Positions 24,572-32,360 of a stretch of DNA of 52,151 nucleotides are shown here, in pieces. The stretch is taken from NCBI GenBank assembly GCA_016930935.1, contig JAFGFT010000058.1:1-52151 (forward strand). The letters run 5' to 3'. The first letter of the stretch is position 1, and each line of letters opens with the position of its first letter. The notes under the pieces are model-generated. The model had not been told where the DNA came from, did no database searches, and saw nothing but the letters and a program-made list of their open reading frames with translations. This DNA comes from Dehalococcoidia bacterium (GTDB lineage: Bacteria > Chloroflexota > Dehalococcoidia > GIF9 > AB-539-J10). The position numbers and the translations under genes are program-made.

Positions 24572-25564
24572 ATGGCGCAATTCAATATCCTCGTCAATGC
24601 CCCGATATTCGAGAACCTGGTGCCCGCGATTGAAGCTGTTGACCCACGGGTCAAAGCAACATTTGTTGGAGACCTGCTCAAAGCCGAGCGCGAAGGCAAC
24701 GCAGGAGCTCGCCATCAACTCGACAGTCTGCTTGCTACTGCAGACGCGTACTCAGGCATGCGCCTCCCCGAAAACATGTCACAGCGGGCGCCGCAACTTA
24801 AATGGATACAACTCACCAGCGCCGGTGTCGACCATGTGCTCAGCCCGGACCTGCTGCGTAGTCAGGTGATTCTCACGAATGTTGCAAACCTGCACAGCTT
24901 CGTCGTTGCGGAGTTCGCAATTACCGCATGTCTGGCGCTGGCAAAGAACGTCAATGAGTTCCACCGGCAGAAGGAATGCGGCGAGTGGCAACCGGTCAAC
25001 CCGGTCATCATGAGGGGCAAGACGATGGGCATTGTCGGCTTCGGACACATTGGGCGACGGGTTGCGCGCGTCGCAAGGGCATTGGACATCAGGGTTGTCG
25101 GCCTGCGTCGCAGCACGCAAGGCGCAAAGGGCGCGCGCTACGCGGACGAATTGCTCGCTTCCACCGATTTGGCCCGCCTTCTCTCAGAGAGCGATTTTGT
25201 CGTGCTCACAGTACCGCTCACTGCAGAGACTCATCATCTCATTGGCGCCCGTGAACTGTCACTCATGAAGAAGACCGCATTCCTGGTGAATGTCGCGCGT
25301 GGTCCTCTCGTGGATGAGGTGGCACTCGCTACTGCACTGCGGGACGGCGAGATAGCGGGCGCAGCACTGGACGTGTTCGATACTGAGCCGCTCCCTGCGG
25401 ATAGCCCGCTTCGAGAGATCCGAAACCTGTTCTTCAGTCCACACGTTGCAGGATGGATTGAGGAGTATCCGTCAATGGTGCTTGAAGTGCTCCAGGACAA
25501 TATCGGAAGGTACCTCAACGGAAGACGGCTGAAGAATGTGGTGAACAAGCAAAGGGGATACTAG
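24572..25564 (+). CDS. D-2-hydroxyacid dehydrogenase (first of a tandem pair)
   Basis: This 330-residue NAD(P)-dependent enzyme has the dinucleotide motif GIVGFGHIGRRVA near residue 155. The catalytic triad is also clear: Arg in NVARGPLVDE, Glu in DVFDTEPLP and His in FFSPHVAGW. It interconverts a 2-keto acid and the D-hydroxy acid, perhaps glyoxylate or hydroxypyruvate reduction. AGGGAGGAAAA precedes the ATG at 24572. The next gene encodes a close relative that shares the INVLVN/FNILVN start and the C-terminal NKxRGY end, so the two arose by duplication. Each has its own promoter. Confidence 0.9.
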   Translation: MAQFNILVNAPIFENLVPAIEAVDPRVKATFVGDLLKAEREGNAGARHQLDSLLATADAYSGMRLPENMSQRAPQLKWIQLTSAGVDHVLSPDLLRSQVILTNVANLHSFVVAEFAITACLALAKNVNEFHRQKECGEWQPVNPVIMRGKTMGIVGFGHIGRRVARVARALDIRVVGLRRSTQGAKGARYADELLASTDLARLLSESDFVVLTVPLTAETHHLIGARELSLMKKTAFLVNVARGPLVDEVALATALRDGEIAGAALDVFDTEPLPADSPLREIRNLFFSPHVAGWIEEYPSMVLEVLQDNIGRYLNGRRLKNVVNKQRGY

Positions 25565-25642
25565 CCACGCAACTCTTCGTGACCTGCCAGCCATCACCCG
25601 CGCCTCGAATAATTTGCTCCGGACATGATACCCCAACGGGCT

Positions 25643-25671
25643 TTGACACATACTCCACGAGTATCTAGACT
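25643..25671 (+). promoter_or_regulatory. Promoter of the second 2-hydroxyacid dehydrogenase with palindrome in the spacer
   Basis: TTGACA (25643-25648), 17 bp, TAGACT (25666-25671). The spacer is CATACTCCACGAGTATC, a perfect 6-3-6 palindrome (ATACTC/GAGTAT at 25650-25664). The placement is the same as in the marR, MATE and ppdK promoters. Confidence 0.65.
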
Positions 25672-25713
25672 TTCAAGTCTGGCAGCGACTATAACAGAGA
25701 GGAGGGACACCCT

Positions 25714-26709
25714 GTGGCATCTATCAACGTACTTGTGAATGACCAGATTACCGAGGAAGTACTGCCCCGGATTCAGGCAGTTGACTCACGCCTCAAGGTC
25801 ACCCACATCGGGAACCTCCTCACCGCAGAACTTGAGGGAGATGCGGAAGCGAGTCGCAGACTCGATGCATTGCTCGCGGAAACCGAAGTGTACGCCGGCA
25901 TGCGCATTCCTGCTCGACTTCTCTCCCGTGCGCCTCATCTGAAATGGGTTCAGGTTGCGCAGGCAGGTACGGACAAGGTGCTTCTCGATGACGAGTTCCG
26001 CACGGGTCCCATCATGCTGAGCAACGTCGGAGGAGTCCATTCCTTTGCGCCTGCTGAGTTCGCCTTCCAGTCCTGCCTTGCCTGGGTCAAAGGCACGGTC
26101 GAATGTGCCCGCCAGAAGGAGGCACACGTGTGGGAACCCTTCAACCCCGGCGTCCTGCGTGGCAAGACCATGGGAATCGTCGGATACGGCAATATCGGCC
26201 AGAAGGTAGCCCGCATGGCGAAGGCATTTGAGATGTGGGTTATCGCAACCCGCAGGTCGGCAACAAAGCCTGGAAAGGCCCGCTATGCAGACCTTATCCT
26301 GCCGCCCTCCAAACTCGACCAACTGCTCTCCGAGAGCGACTTCGTCGTGGCCGCACTGCCACTCACCACAGATACATTTCACATGATAAGCACCGCCCAG
26401 TTCAACACCATGAAGAAGGATGCTCTACTGGTCAACGTCGGTCGCGGTCCTGTCGTCGATGAGATGGCACTCGCAGCAGCACTCAAGGAAAAGCGAATCG
26501 GTGGCGCCGCCATCGATGTATTCGAACAGGAACCACTTCCCCAGGATAGCCCTCTCTGGGATATGCCGAACCTCCTCTACAGCCCCCACATCGCCGGATA
26601 TATTTCTGCCTATCCCAGCATGGTACAGGACCTGTTCGTACGTAACCTTGAGCGCTATGTAAAGGGAGAGAAACCTCTGACCGTCGTCAACAAGAAGCGC
26701 GGCTACTAG
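25714..26709 (+). CDS. D-2-hydroxyacid dehydrogenase (second of a tandem pair)
   Basis: This 331-residue protein starts at a GTG behind GGAGGG. It keeps GIVGYGNIGQKVA, Arg in NVGRGPVVDE, Glu in DVFEQEPLP and His in YSPHIAGY, so the active site is complete. It is alignable along its whole length with the preceding gene. The two copies differ in the region between the coenzyme and substrate domains, so they may use different keto acids. Its own promoter with an inverted repeat in the spacer suggests independent control. Confidence 0.9.
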   Translation: MASINVLVNDQITEEVLPRIQAVDSRLKVTHIGNLLTAELEGDAEASRRLDALLAETEVYAGMRIPARLLSRAPHLKWVQVAQAGTDKVLLDDEFRTGPIMLSNVGGVHSFAPAEFAFQSCLAWVKGTVECARQKEAHVWEPFNPGVLRGKTMGIVGYGNIGQKVARMAKAFEMWVIATRRSATKPGKARYADLILPPSKLDQLLSESDFVVAALPLTTDTFHMISTAQFNTMKKDALLVNVGRGPVVDEMALAAALKEKRIGGAAIDVFEQEPLPQDSPLWDMPNLLYSPHIAGYISAYPSMVQDLFVRNLERYVKGEKPLTVVNKKRGY

Positions 26710-26768
26710 CGGGGGGAACGTGGTCGACCTCTTTGTCACGGGGAGGAATGGCACTCCGGAGTCTCTCT

Positions 26769-26797
26769 TTGACAGAACGTGGCGACATGCCTAGACT
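26769..26797 (+). promoter_or_regulatory. Promoter of the SOUL gene
   Basis: TTGACA (26769-26774), 17 bp, TAGACT (26792-26797). The hexamers and spacing match those before the second hydroxyacid dehydrogenase, but the palindrome is absent, so this one is a good unregulated reference. Confidence 0.6.
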
Positions 26798-26832
26798 GAC
26801 TGCCGAAGATTCCGCATCGTGGAGCGTTTGGC

Positions 26833-27411
26833 ATGGCATTTGAGAATCCGCCCTACAGAGTGCTCAAGAAAGAGGCGCCTTTCGAGCTTCGCAGCTATGA
26901 CAACTACATCGTCGCAGAGGTGGAACTGGCGGAAGACTACGATGGTGCACTCAGTGCCGGATTTCGAATTCTGGCAGACTACATCTTCGGCAACAACCAC
27001 AGGTCTGAACACATCGCGATGACTGTTCCCGTGACGGAGCAAGGAAAGAATGATTCCGAGAAGGTGGCGATGACCGCCCCCGTCACGTCCCAGGTGCTTG
27101 ATCCCGACCGCTATCGAGTAGCGTTCATGATGCCGTCAAAATACGCGATAGATACTCTGCCAGTGCCGGAGGATACGCGCATATCATTTCGCACGATTGA
27201 TGCACATCGGGCAGCGGCAGTGCGGTTCTCGGGTTCCTTTACCGAGAAGACGGCACACTCACGAACGAATGAACTGCTGACATGGATTGCGCAGCAAGGT
27301 CTTGAAGCCGTGGCGGCACCGCTGTTTGCAAACTACAGCCCGCCATGGATTCCTCCGTTCCTGCGACGCAATGAAGTCATTGTCGACCTCGGACCATCAG
27401 TGGAAGACTGA
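26833..27411 (+). CDS. SOUL-family heme-binding protein
   Basis: This 192-residue protein has FENPPYRVLKKEAPFELRSY at its start (split: NPPYRVLKK, FELRSYDNYIVAEV), then IAMTVPVT and VAMTAPVTSQ, the paired strand motifs of the SOUL/HBP family. The end ANYSPPWIPPFLRRNEV is also characteristic. Members bind heme or porphyrins in eukaryotes; bacterial roles are unclear. It has no signal peptide. It is a single gene with its own promoter. Confidence 0.87.
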   Translation: MAFENPPYRVLKKEAPFELRSYDNYIVAEVELAEDYDGALSAGFRILADYIFGNNHRSEHIAMTVPVTEQGKNDSEKVAMTAPVTSQVLDPDRYRVAFMMPSKYAIDTLPVPEDTRISFRTIDAHRAAAVRFSGSFTEKTAHSRTNELLTWIAQQGLEAVAAPLFANYSPPWIPPFLRRNEVIVDLGPSVED

Positions 27412-27463
27412 CCTGTGATACATCGTCGCAATGGGGAGGCACGTTGCAGAGAGTAGCATGGCG

Positions 27464-27880
27464 ATGAGTACCTGGAAGCCCGCCACGGCCGGCGTTCTGG
27501 AGATCGTTGCGGGCGCACTGTATCTCGTCTCAGCTTCCATTGTGTTCATGGCAGGAGGAGCCGTTGTGGCAGGCTTGAAGGCTGCAGGATTGCCAGAACA
27601 GGCATTGCCGATATCTGTGCCACTCACGGCAAGTATCGGCATTCCGCTTGCAGCCTGCGGAGTACTGGCCCTGCTGGGAGGCATAAGTGCACTCCAACGC
27701 AAGCGATGGGGATTGGCCGTCACTGGGGCCATCTGCGCACTCATTCCACTGCAGACTCTCCTCGGCATCCTATCCATGGTATTTCTTGCGCTTGGCAGGG
27801 AGGAGTTTGGGCATGAGACAATACGTGAGCACACAAGTAACACCGCTATCGTGACAGAGGCACCGAAAGGGAAGAGGTAG
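27464..27880 (+). CDS. Four-helix membrane protein, tandem copy 1
   Basis: This protein of about 138 residues begins MSTWKPATAGVLEIVAGALY, matching the starts of the next two genes, so the ATG at 27464 is chosen; ATGs at 27431 and 27458 are alternatives and no ribosome site is decisive. Four hydrophobic segments are seen, with GGISALQRKRWGLAVTGAICAL between helices 3 and 4 (split: LLGGISALQRKRW, GLAVTGAICAL) and an aspartate-poor, Thr-rich tail. It resembles small DUF4064-type membrane proteins. Function unknown. Confidence 0.7.
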   Translation: MSTWKPATAGVLEIVAGALYLVSASIVFMAGGAVVAGLKAAGLPEQALPISVPLTASIGIPLAACGVLALLGGISALQRKRWGLAVTGAICALIPLQTLLGILSMVFLALGREEFGHETIREHTSNTAIVTEAPKGKR

Positions 27881-27888
27881 CAGGCATC

Positions 27889-28245
27889 ATGAAGAAGACA
27901 TGGAAGCCAACAACTGCAGGCATACTCAGCATCGTGGCAGGTTCGCTCACAGTAGCCGCCGCACTCGTACTGCTCCTGTTCGGCGGAGTGCTGTCAGGCA
28001 TTCTGGCAGCGTCTGGAGTGCCCAACATGCTGTGTCTCATTCCATTCCCGATACTCGGAGGTATGGCAACTCCGATGCTCCTTCTCGGAGCCGTGGCCAT
28101 TATCGGTGGGTCATACGCAATACGCCGCAAGCTCTGGCCCCTGGCGCTTGCGGGGGCAATCTGTGCGCTCTTTCCACCACAGGTCGGAATACTCGGCATA
28201 CTCGCCATCGTTTTCGTCGTTGTTGGCAAAGATGAGTTCAATTAG
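27889..28245 (+). CDS. Four-helix membrane protein, tandem copy 2
   Basis: This 118-residue paralogue starts MKKTWKPTTAGILSIVAGS only 8 bases after the previous stop, with GGTAGCAGG as weak ribosome site. It keeps IIGGSYAIRRKLWPLALAGA in the helix 3-4 hinge and ends soon after the last helix (VVVGKDEFN), so it is the shortest copy. Tandem copies with different tails suggest a hetero-oligomeric membrane complex. Function unknown. Confidence 0.75.
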   Translation: MKKTWKPTTAGILSIVAGSLTVAAALVLLLFGGVLSGILAASGVPNMLCLIPFPILGGMATPMLLLGAVAIIGGSYAIRRKLWPLALAGAICALFPPQVGILGILAIVFVVVGKDEFN

Positions 28246-28268
28246 CATCACATTCTGGAGGTGACACA

Positions 28269-28721
28269 ATGAATACCACATGGAAGCCAACCGCAGGGGG
28301 CATCCTCGCCATAGTCGGCGGCGCAATCAACCTGCTCGTGGGGCTGAGTCTCACGTTGTTCTTTCCTATGGCTATGCCCTTTCGCTCGGCACTGCTTGCC
28401 GTCGGCGTCTTCGACGTTCTCTTTCTGGGTACCGGCATAGTCGCGCTGATAGGCGGAATTAACGCCGTTCAGCGGCGCCGCTGGGGACTCTCTCTTGCAG
28501 GAGCCATATGCGCCATTCTCTCACCTGCAGCCCTTCTCGGAATCATGAGCACCGTATTCATCGCCATGGCGAGAGCTGAGTTTCCTCTTGAGCCTGTACA
28601 GCCTGCGGCGGCCGGCCAGCCCCAGATTGCGGCAGGTGAAATGGCCTCTGACACCGGGGCTGCAGACGTGAAGTGCCATCCTGATTTCACCGAGCCAAGC
28701 GAGGGAGAGCGAAATGCATAG
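28269..28721 (+). CDS. Four-helix membrane protein, tandem copy 3
   Basis: This 150-residue paralogue starts MNTTWKPTAGGILAIVGGA behind CTGGAGGTG, a good ribosome site. It keeps LIGGINAVQRRRWGLSLAGA and adds a cytoplasmic tail of about 50 residues rich in Ala, Glu and Pro. The three genes share the W-K-P start, the glycine-rich first helix and a basic Q/R-R-x-W turn. A hairpin overlapping the stop codon separates the set from a convergent gene. Confidence 0.75.
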   Translation: MNTTWKPTAGGILAIVGGAINLLVGLSLTLFFPMAMPFRSALLAVGVFDVLFLGTGIVALIGGINAVQRRRWGLSLAGAICAILSPAALLGIMSTVFIAMARAEFPLEPVQPAAAGQPQIAAGEMASDTGAADVKCHPDFTEPSEGERNA

Positions 28722-28745
28722 GTCTGCCATCGATTGATGGCAGAC
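28722..28745. terminator. Hairpin between convergent genes
   Basis: GTCTGCCATC (28722-28731) pairs perfectly with GATGGCAGAC (28736-28745) around the loop GATT. It begins right after the stop codon of the third tandem membrane gene and 6 bases before the stop of the convergent one. No T-run follows on either strand. Confidence 0.5.
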
Positions 28746-28750
28746 ACCCG

Positions 28751-29287
28751 CTACTGCGGAAAGTAGACAGGCCACAGAAGGCCATCAAGTATCACTGTCT
28801 GAAAGCAGAACAGCAGGCAGCCAACGACAGCCAGCCGGTACAAGCAGGCTGGCTGTTTTACGTTCACATTCAAAAGTGCCCACAACAGTGCAATTGAGGC
28901 CAACCCGACCGCGCCAAGCACGCTGCGAACTGACAGCCACACCATCGCCGATGGCCGAGTAAGCATCAGTACCGAAAGCGGCATCCATGCAGATGATGCA
29001 AATAGCACAATCGCGTAGACAACGATGAAGAATCCGTAGTGATATCTGTTGGCAATCATCGTCGAAGACGGCTCCAACCGGAACAATATGTACCATGTGA
29101 AAGGAAAGAAGCCGACTGCGGCAAGCAGCATCGACACGTAGTACATGGAGCGCAGTGAGAGGGGGACGCCTCCCCAAAGGTCAGTGATTATGCGGGGATA
29201 CGAGATATAGCCAATGACGTAGCTTGCAAGAACGGCAAGTCCACCACCAATGATGAGAATCAGAAGGGCTCGCCGCAGACCTCTCAC
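28751..29287 (-). CDS. Five-helix membrane protein coupled to msrA
   Basis: This 178-residue protein starts at a GTG that overlaps the msrA stop (GTGA), with GGAGAA just before it, so the two are translationally coupled. It has about five hydrophobic helices and a [11 protein letters not shown] loop after helix 2. A cysteine-containing last helix ([12 protein letters not shown]) is near the end. I do not recognise the family. Coupling to msrA suggests a role in membrane or quinone redox, but this is only context. Confidence 0.6.
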   Translation of the reverse strand: MRGLRRALLILIIGGGLAVLASYVIGYISYPRIITDLWGGVPLSLRSMYYVSMLLAAVGFFPFTWYILFRLEPSSTMIANRYHYGFFIVVYAIVLFASSAWMPLSVLMLTRPSAMVWLSVRSVLGAVGLASIALLWALLNVNVKQPACLYRLAVVGCLLFCFQTVILDGLLWPVYFPQ

Positions 29288-29781
29288 TGTACTTCTCCAC
29301 CGTGATCTGCATTGCGGAGAAGACCACACTTGGCGATGAAACCCTGGTGCCACTCCTCGGCCGGCCAGAATGTGCTCGCCTGAACAATCTCAGTAACGAT
29401 AGGAGCGCGATGCACGCCGGATTCCTCCAGTTCACGTCTCGAGACCTCAGCTTCTTCCTTCTGTCGGGCATCATGATAGAAGATGGCTGAGCGGTACTGT
29501 GTGCCCACGTCAGGCCCTTGACGGTTCAGTTGAGTTGGGTCATGGACCTGCCAGAAGACCCGGAGAAGAGCGGGATAGGAGACGACGGAGGACTCGAAGT
29601 CAACCTGCACGGCTTCGGCGTGCCCCGTTTCTCCTGTGCAGACATCTTCGTAGGTAGGATTGGCGGTGACGCCGCCGGTGTAGCCCACCGTGATGTCAAC
29701 AACGCCGGAGACGCGACGAAATGCCTCTTCGACACCCCAGAAGCAGCCAGCCGCGAATGTCGCCTTTTTCACAGACACCAC
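29284..29781 (-). CDS. msrA: Peptide-methionine (S)-S-oxide reductase
   Basis: This 165-residue protein has the catalytic motif [10 protein letters not shown] (Cys13), GYTGG at 34-38, [17 protein letters not shown], and then [22 protein letters not shown], which together are MsrA. It repairs methionine sulfoxide using thioredoxin. The C-terminal resolving cysteine of some members is represented by FIAKCG. Start is GTG (29781, or the next codon) behind GGGAGGTG. The next gene overlaps its stop. Confidence 0.92.
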   Translation of the reverse strand: MVSVKKATFAAGCFWGVEEAFRRVSGVVDITVGYTGGVTANPTYEDVCTGETGHAEAVQVDFESSVVSYPALLRVFWQVHDPTQLNRQGPDVGTQYRSAIFYHDARQKEEAEVSRRELEESGVHRAPIVTEIVQASTFWPAEEWHQGFIAKCGLLRNADHGGEVQ

Positions 29782-29860
29782 ATCACCTCCCAGGGCACAC
29801 TCGAAGTCTCTGCCCTGTTCTTCCGAAAGTCACGTATGACAAGCCCTGCGGGCGCCTCTA

Positions 29861-30355
29861 TTATGCCTTCGATGTGGGAAACGGAGGTTTGTTCCGTGCT
29901 CTGCGGTCTTTCAGCGCCCTGTCCCTGACTCTGATGAGCAGGTTCATGAGTTCATCGTGCTCTTCTGCAGAGAGAGACGTGAATATCTGCTTGACTGACT
30001 CTCGAAGGAACGTCTTGTTGCATATATCCATCCCCTTCTCGGTGAGCACTATCGAAACCGAGTTCTTGCGCTCAAGGTCCGGTTCTCTCCGCAACAGTCC
30101 TTCTCGCTCCATACGAGAGAGCAACCCCGAGATGGAATGTGGTTCTCTCACAAGCCAGCGGGCGATTTCAGCCGGTCTGGTTCGCCCTCCCATCGTATGG
30201 ACAACGAACATCACCCCTGCCTGGACCGTGGAGACTCCATACTGCTCCAGTTCCAATTCTCGCGCTTTGTAGATTGCGTTTCTGGCTTGCTCGATTGACA
30301 GCCAGAGTGCCTGGTCATTGTCGTCACAGACATAGGTTTTCTTGAAACCCACCAT
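29861..30355 (-). CDS. MarR-family transcriptional regulator 2
   Basis: This 164-residue protein shows the winged helix TRPAEIARWLVREPHSISGLL followed by SRMEREGLLRREPDLERKNSV (shown in parts: RPAEIARWLVREPHSISG, SRMEREGLLRR). It is similar to the regulator at 36843 through the W-L-x-R-E-P-H-x-I-S core, so the two are paralogues. The ATG at 30355 follows GGGAGGA. A perfect 9-bp inverted repeat lies about 50-70 bases upstream and could be its operator. Target genes are not obvious; the next gene downstream is on the other strand or separate. Confidence 0.83.
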   Translation of the reverse strand: MVGFKKTYVCDDNDQALWLSIEQARNAIYKARELELEQYGVSTVQAGVMFVVHTMGGRTRPAEIARWLVREPHSISGLLSRMEREGLLRREPDLERKNSVSIVLTEKGMDICNKTFLRESVKQIFTSLSAEEHDELMNLLIRVRDRALKDRRARNKPPFPTSKA

Positions 30356-30401
30356 TGGTCCTCCCGATACTAAAGCAACGAAGCCGCAGCGGATAAACTG
30401 A

Positions 30402-30426
30402 TGCGCAGGACAGTGTATCCTGCGCA
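30402..30426. promoter_or_regulatory. Perfect inverted repeat upstream of the second marR
   Basis: TGCGCAGGA (30402-30410) and TCCTGCGCA (30418-30426) form a 9-bp perfect inverted repeat around 7 bases. It is unlike the TCGTATACGA words near the other marR gene. It could be an operator or the end of a leftward transcript. Confidence 0.5.
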
Positions 30427-30524
30427 CCATGCGGCCGTCAGTCGTGATTTTAGCACGTGCAGTTATGGCCGTCCAACGTGCGAATATCGCGTGCGATTAC
30501 TCCCTGGAGCACCCCCAGAACAGC

Positions 30525-31001
30525 CTACTCCAACGTTGTCAGAAACTCCTGGAAACGCGTGAGCGCTTTGGCCGAACCCTCCAACATCCCTCCAGAACTC
30601 ACAGTGATGTGCCAACGGCTCCGAAGTCCCTCCCTGCACTCCTCCTTGTGAAGCCCCGCCTCCCATTCTCTGCAGGACAACGGTCTGACACCATGTATAC
30701 TGCACGAGGCACACTTTCTGTCATCAGGAACAAGAAAGACACATCCGTCCCCTTCGTGACGGACAAGGAAGCTTTCTGTTCCACGCCATCGAGGGTCGCA
30801 ATACTTTCCAACCCAGTCATACAACTCCATGCCCATGTGCGCAGAGATTGCCTCCGCTTCATGCCTCTCAATGCGTACCTGGTATATGCGGCAGCATATT
30901 CCACACCGAAAGCAGGGAACATCCGTTGCCGGACTCTCCCCCCCACCGACGCCCTCTTTCTCAAGGTCAGATTGGTTTCTCAGTTCATCTTGTTCGTTCA
31001 T
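30525..31001 (-). CDS. YkgJ-family cysteine cluster protein
   Basis: This 158-residue protein has PCFRCGICCRIY (Cys30, 33, 36, 37) followed by VRIERHEAEAISAHMG and a later CASCSIHGVRPLSCREW. This is the CxxCGxCC plus C-x2-C-x-I-x3-R-P-x2-C pattern of the YkgJ/UPF0153 family, thought to bind zinc or iron. The ATG at 31001 is preferred; an upstream ATG would include a -10-like TATACT (31046-31051), so transcription probably starts between them. It is divergent from a small unknown gene. Confidence 0.85.
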   Translation of the reverse strand: MNEQDELRNQSDLEKEGVGGGESPATDVPCFRCGICCRIYQVRIERHEAEAISAHMGMELYDWVGKYCDPRWRGTESFLVRHEGDGCVFLVPDDRKCASCSIHGVRPLSCREWEAGLHKEECREGLRSRWHITVSSGGMLEGSAKALTRFQEFLTTLE

Positions 31002-31065
31002 CTGCCACTGTCCTGCATCGTTGCCACCCTTCGCTGAAGAGATATAGTATAGCGTCATCCGGAAG

Positions 31066-31077
31066 GAGGGGCCCCTC
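31066..31077. promoter_or_regulatory. Palindrome in a divergent promoter region
   Basis: The self-complementary GAGGGGCCCCTC lies between the YkgJ-family gene and the small gene at 31141, close to the minus-strand TATACT at 31046-31051. It could be a shared operator. Confidence 0.4.
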
Positions 31078-31140
31078 GGGGACGAGTCATCCTTGGAGAC
31101 CCCTCTCAGGTACACAGGAGCCGTCAATCGGGAGGACACC

Positions 31141-31407
31141 ATGGCATACTCAGCGGCAGCAGCAATTGCTCAGGCCAGAAAGGCCTCCGGGGCCATCGTC
31201 GATATGGACCCTGATGGCTTCATGGCCATCGTGGCCCGGTGCGAGAAGCCGGTCGTGGTCGTAGCGTCAGGAGGCGTCTTCCACAAGTCGTTCAGCTACC
31301 TCATCGGCTACAAGGGGCTGGCCTTTCACACCAAGTCGAAGATCGAACTCATGCTGCCGGGCAGGGTTGAGGTTGTGGCTGCGAAGAGCATCTCCATACC
31401 TGATTGA
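31141..31407 (+). CDS. Small conserved-looking protein upstream of CoA-transferase
   Basis: This 88-residue protein starts at the ATG behind GGGAGGACACC. It has a helical N-terminal part (AAAIAQARKASG), then VARCEKPVVVVASGGVF and LIGYKGLAFHTKSKIEL, alternating strand and helix as in a small alpha/beta fold. I do not recognise the family. It ends 51 bases before the CoA-transferase gene on the same strand, but a strong promoter lies between them. Confidence 0.6.
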   Translation: MAYSAAAAIAQARKASGAIVDMDPDGFMAIVARCEKPVVVVASGGVFHKSFSYLIGYKGLAFHTKSKIELMLPGRVEVVAAKSISIPD

Positions 31408-31415
31408 CTACCAGT

Positions 31416-31444
31416 TTGACGGTAGTGTGCGAGAGCCGTAGAAT
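31416..31444 (+). promoter_or_regulatory. Promoter of the CoA-transferase pair
   Basis: TTGACG (31416-31421), 17 bp, TAGAAT (31439-31444). The start point would be about 31451, only 7 bases before the ATG at 31458. There is no room for a ribosome site, so the message is nearly leaderless. Confidence 0.6.
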
Positions 31445-31457
31445 TCCATCTCCCTCT

Positions 31458-32360
31458 ATGAACGAACGCAATGTCAAGCTGCGCAGCCTCGCTGAGGCTG
31501 CCGCTCTCATCAAGGATGGCGCTCGCATCCACCTCGGTGGCATGGCTGTTCACAACCACCCCATGGCATTCGTCTACGAACTTCTACGCCAGGGCACAAA
31601 GGACCTGACCATTGTCAGCCATGTGAGTGCCAGCGATGTCGACATCCTCATCGGGGCAAGCCGCGTGAAGCGACTTGAATTCTCATACGTGGGTCTTGAA
31701 GAGTTCGGCACGGCTCCGTGTTTCCGAAGGGCTGCGGAAGGCGGCACAATTGAGCTTGCAGAATACAGCGAGCCGGTTGCCTTTGAACGCTTCGCGTGCA
31801 GCGCACGCGGAATGCCTTTCTTCACAACCCGTGAGATGGTTGGCACGGACCTTCCGAAGGTCAATCCAGACATCAAGGAAATCGAAGATCCGTTTGGCAG
31901 CGGAACATACCATGCTGTGTCTGCCGCCGAACCGGAATGGGTCATCATTCATGCGCCAATGGCTGATAAGTATGGTAATGTGGTGTTCTTTCCACATCGG
32001 CAGTTGCCAGAGGACCTCGACCTCATAGCCTCGCGCACAACACGCAACCTCATCGTTACGGTTGAGCAGATAGTCACCCACGAGAGAGTGCGACAACTAC
32101 CGTACCTCAATCTGATACCGCGTTTCAGACCCACCGCAGTTGTCGAGGTGCCCTACGGAGCACATCCATTCTCATGCCTGCATGTGTATGATCAGGACAG
32201 GGAGCATCTGTCTCAATACGCCAGAGCCGGCCGCACCCCGGATTCCTTTCAGGAATACCTGGATACTTATGTCTATGGAGTGGCCCGTCACGCGGACTAC
32301 CTCAATCTCATCGGCGCAGCGCGGCTTGCAGTCCTCAGGCAGATCGGAGGCGGTCTGTGA
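31458..32360 (+). CDS. CoA-transferase, alpha subunit (glutaconate/3-oxoacid type)
   Basis: This 300-residue protein resembles the A subunit of glutaconate or 3-oxoacid CoA-transferases and IpdA. It has IKDGARIHLGGMAVHNHPMAF near the start (split: LIKDGARIHLGG, HNHPMAFVYEL), GTKDLTIVSH and EPEWVIIHAPMADKYGNVVF. It moves CoA from one acyl group to another together with the next gene product, whose start codon overlaps its stop (GTGA). The ATG at 31458 has no ribosome site but a promoter -10 ends 14 bases before it. The substrate is not clear; a ring-degradation or branched acid role is possible. Confidence 0.85.
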   Translation: MNERNVKLRSLAEAAALIKDGARIHLGGMAVHNHPMAFVYELLRQGTKDLTIVSHVSASDVDILIGASRVKRLEFSYVGLEEFGTAPCFRRAAEGGTIELAEYSEPVAFERFACSARGMPFFTTREMVGTDLPKVNPDIKEIEDPFGSGTYHAVSAAEPEWVIIHAPMADKYGNVVFFPHRQLPEDLDLIASRTTRNLIVTVEQIVTHERVRQLPYLNLIPRFRPTAVVEVPYGAHPFSCLHVYDQDREHLSQYARAGRTPDSFQEYLDTYVYGVARHADYLNLIGAARLAVLRQIGGGL

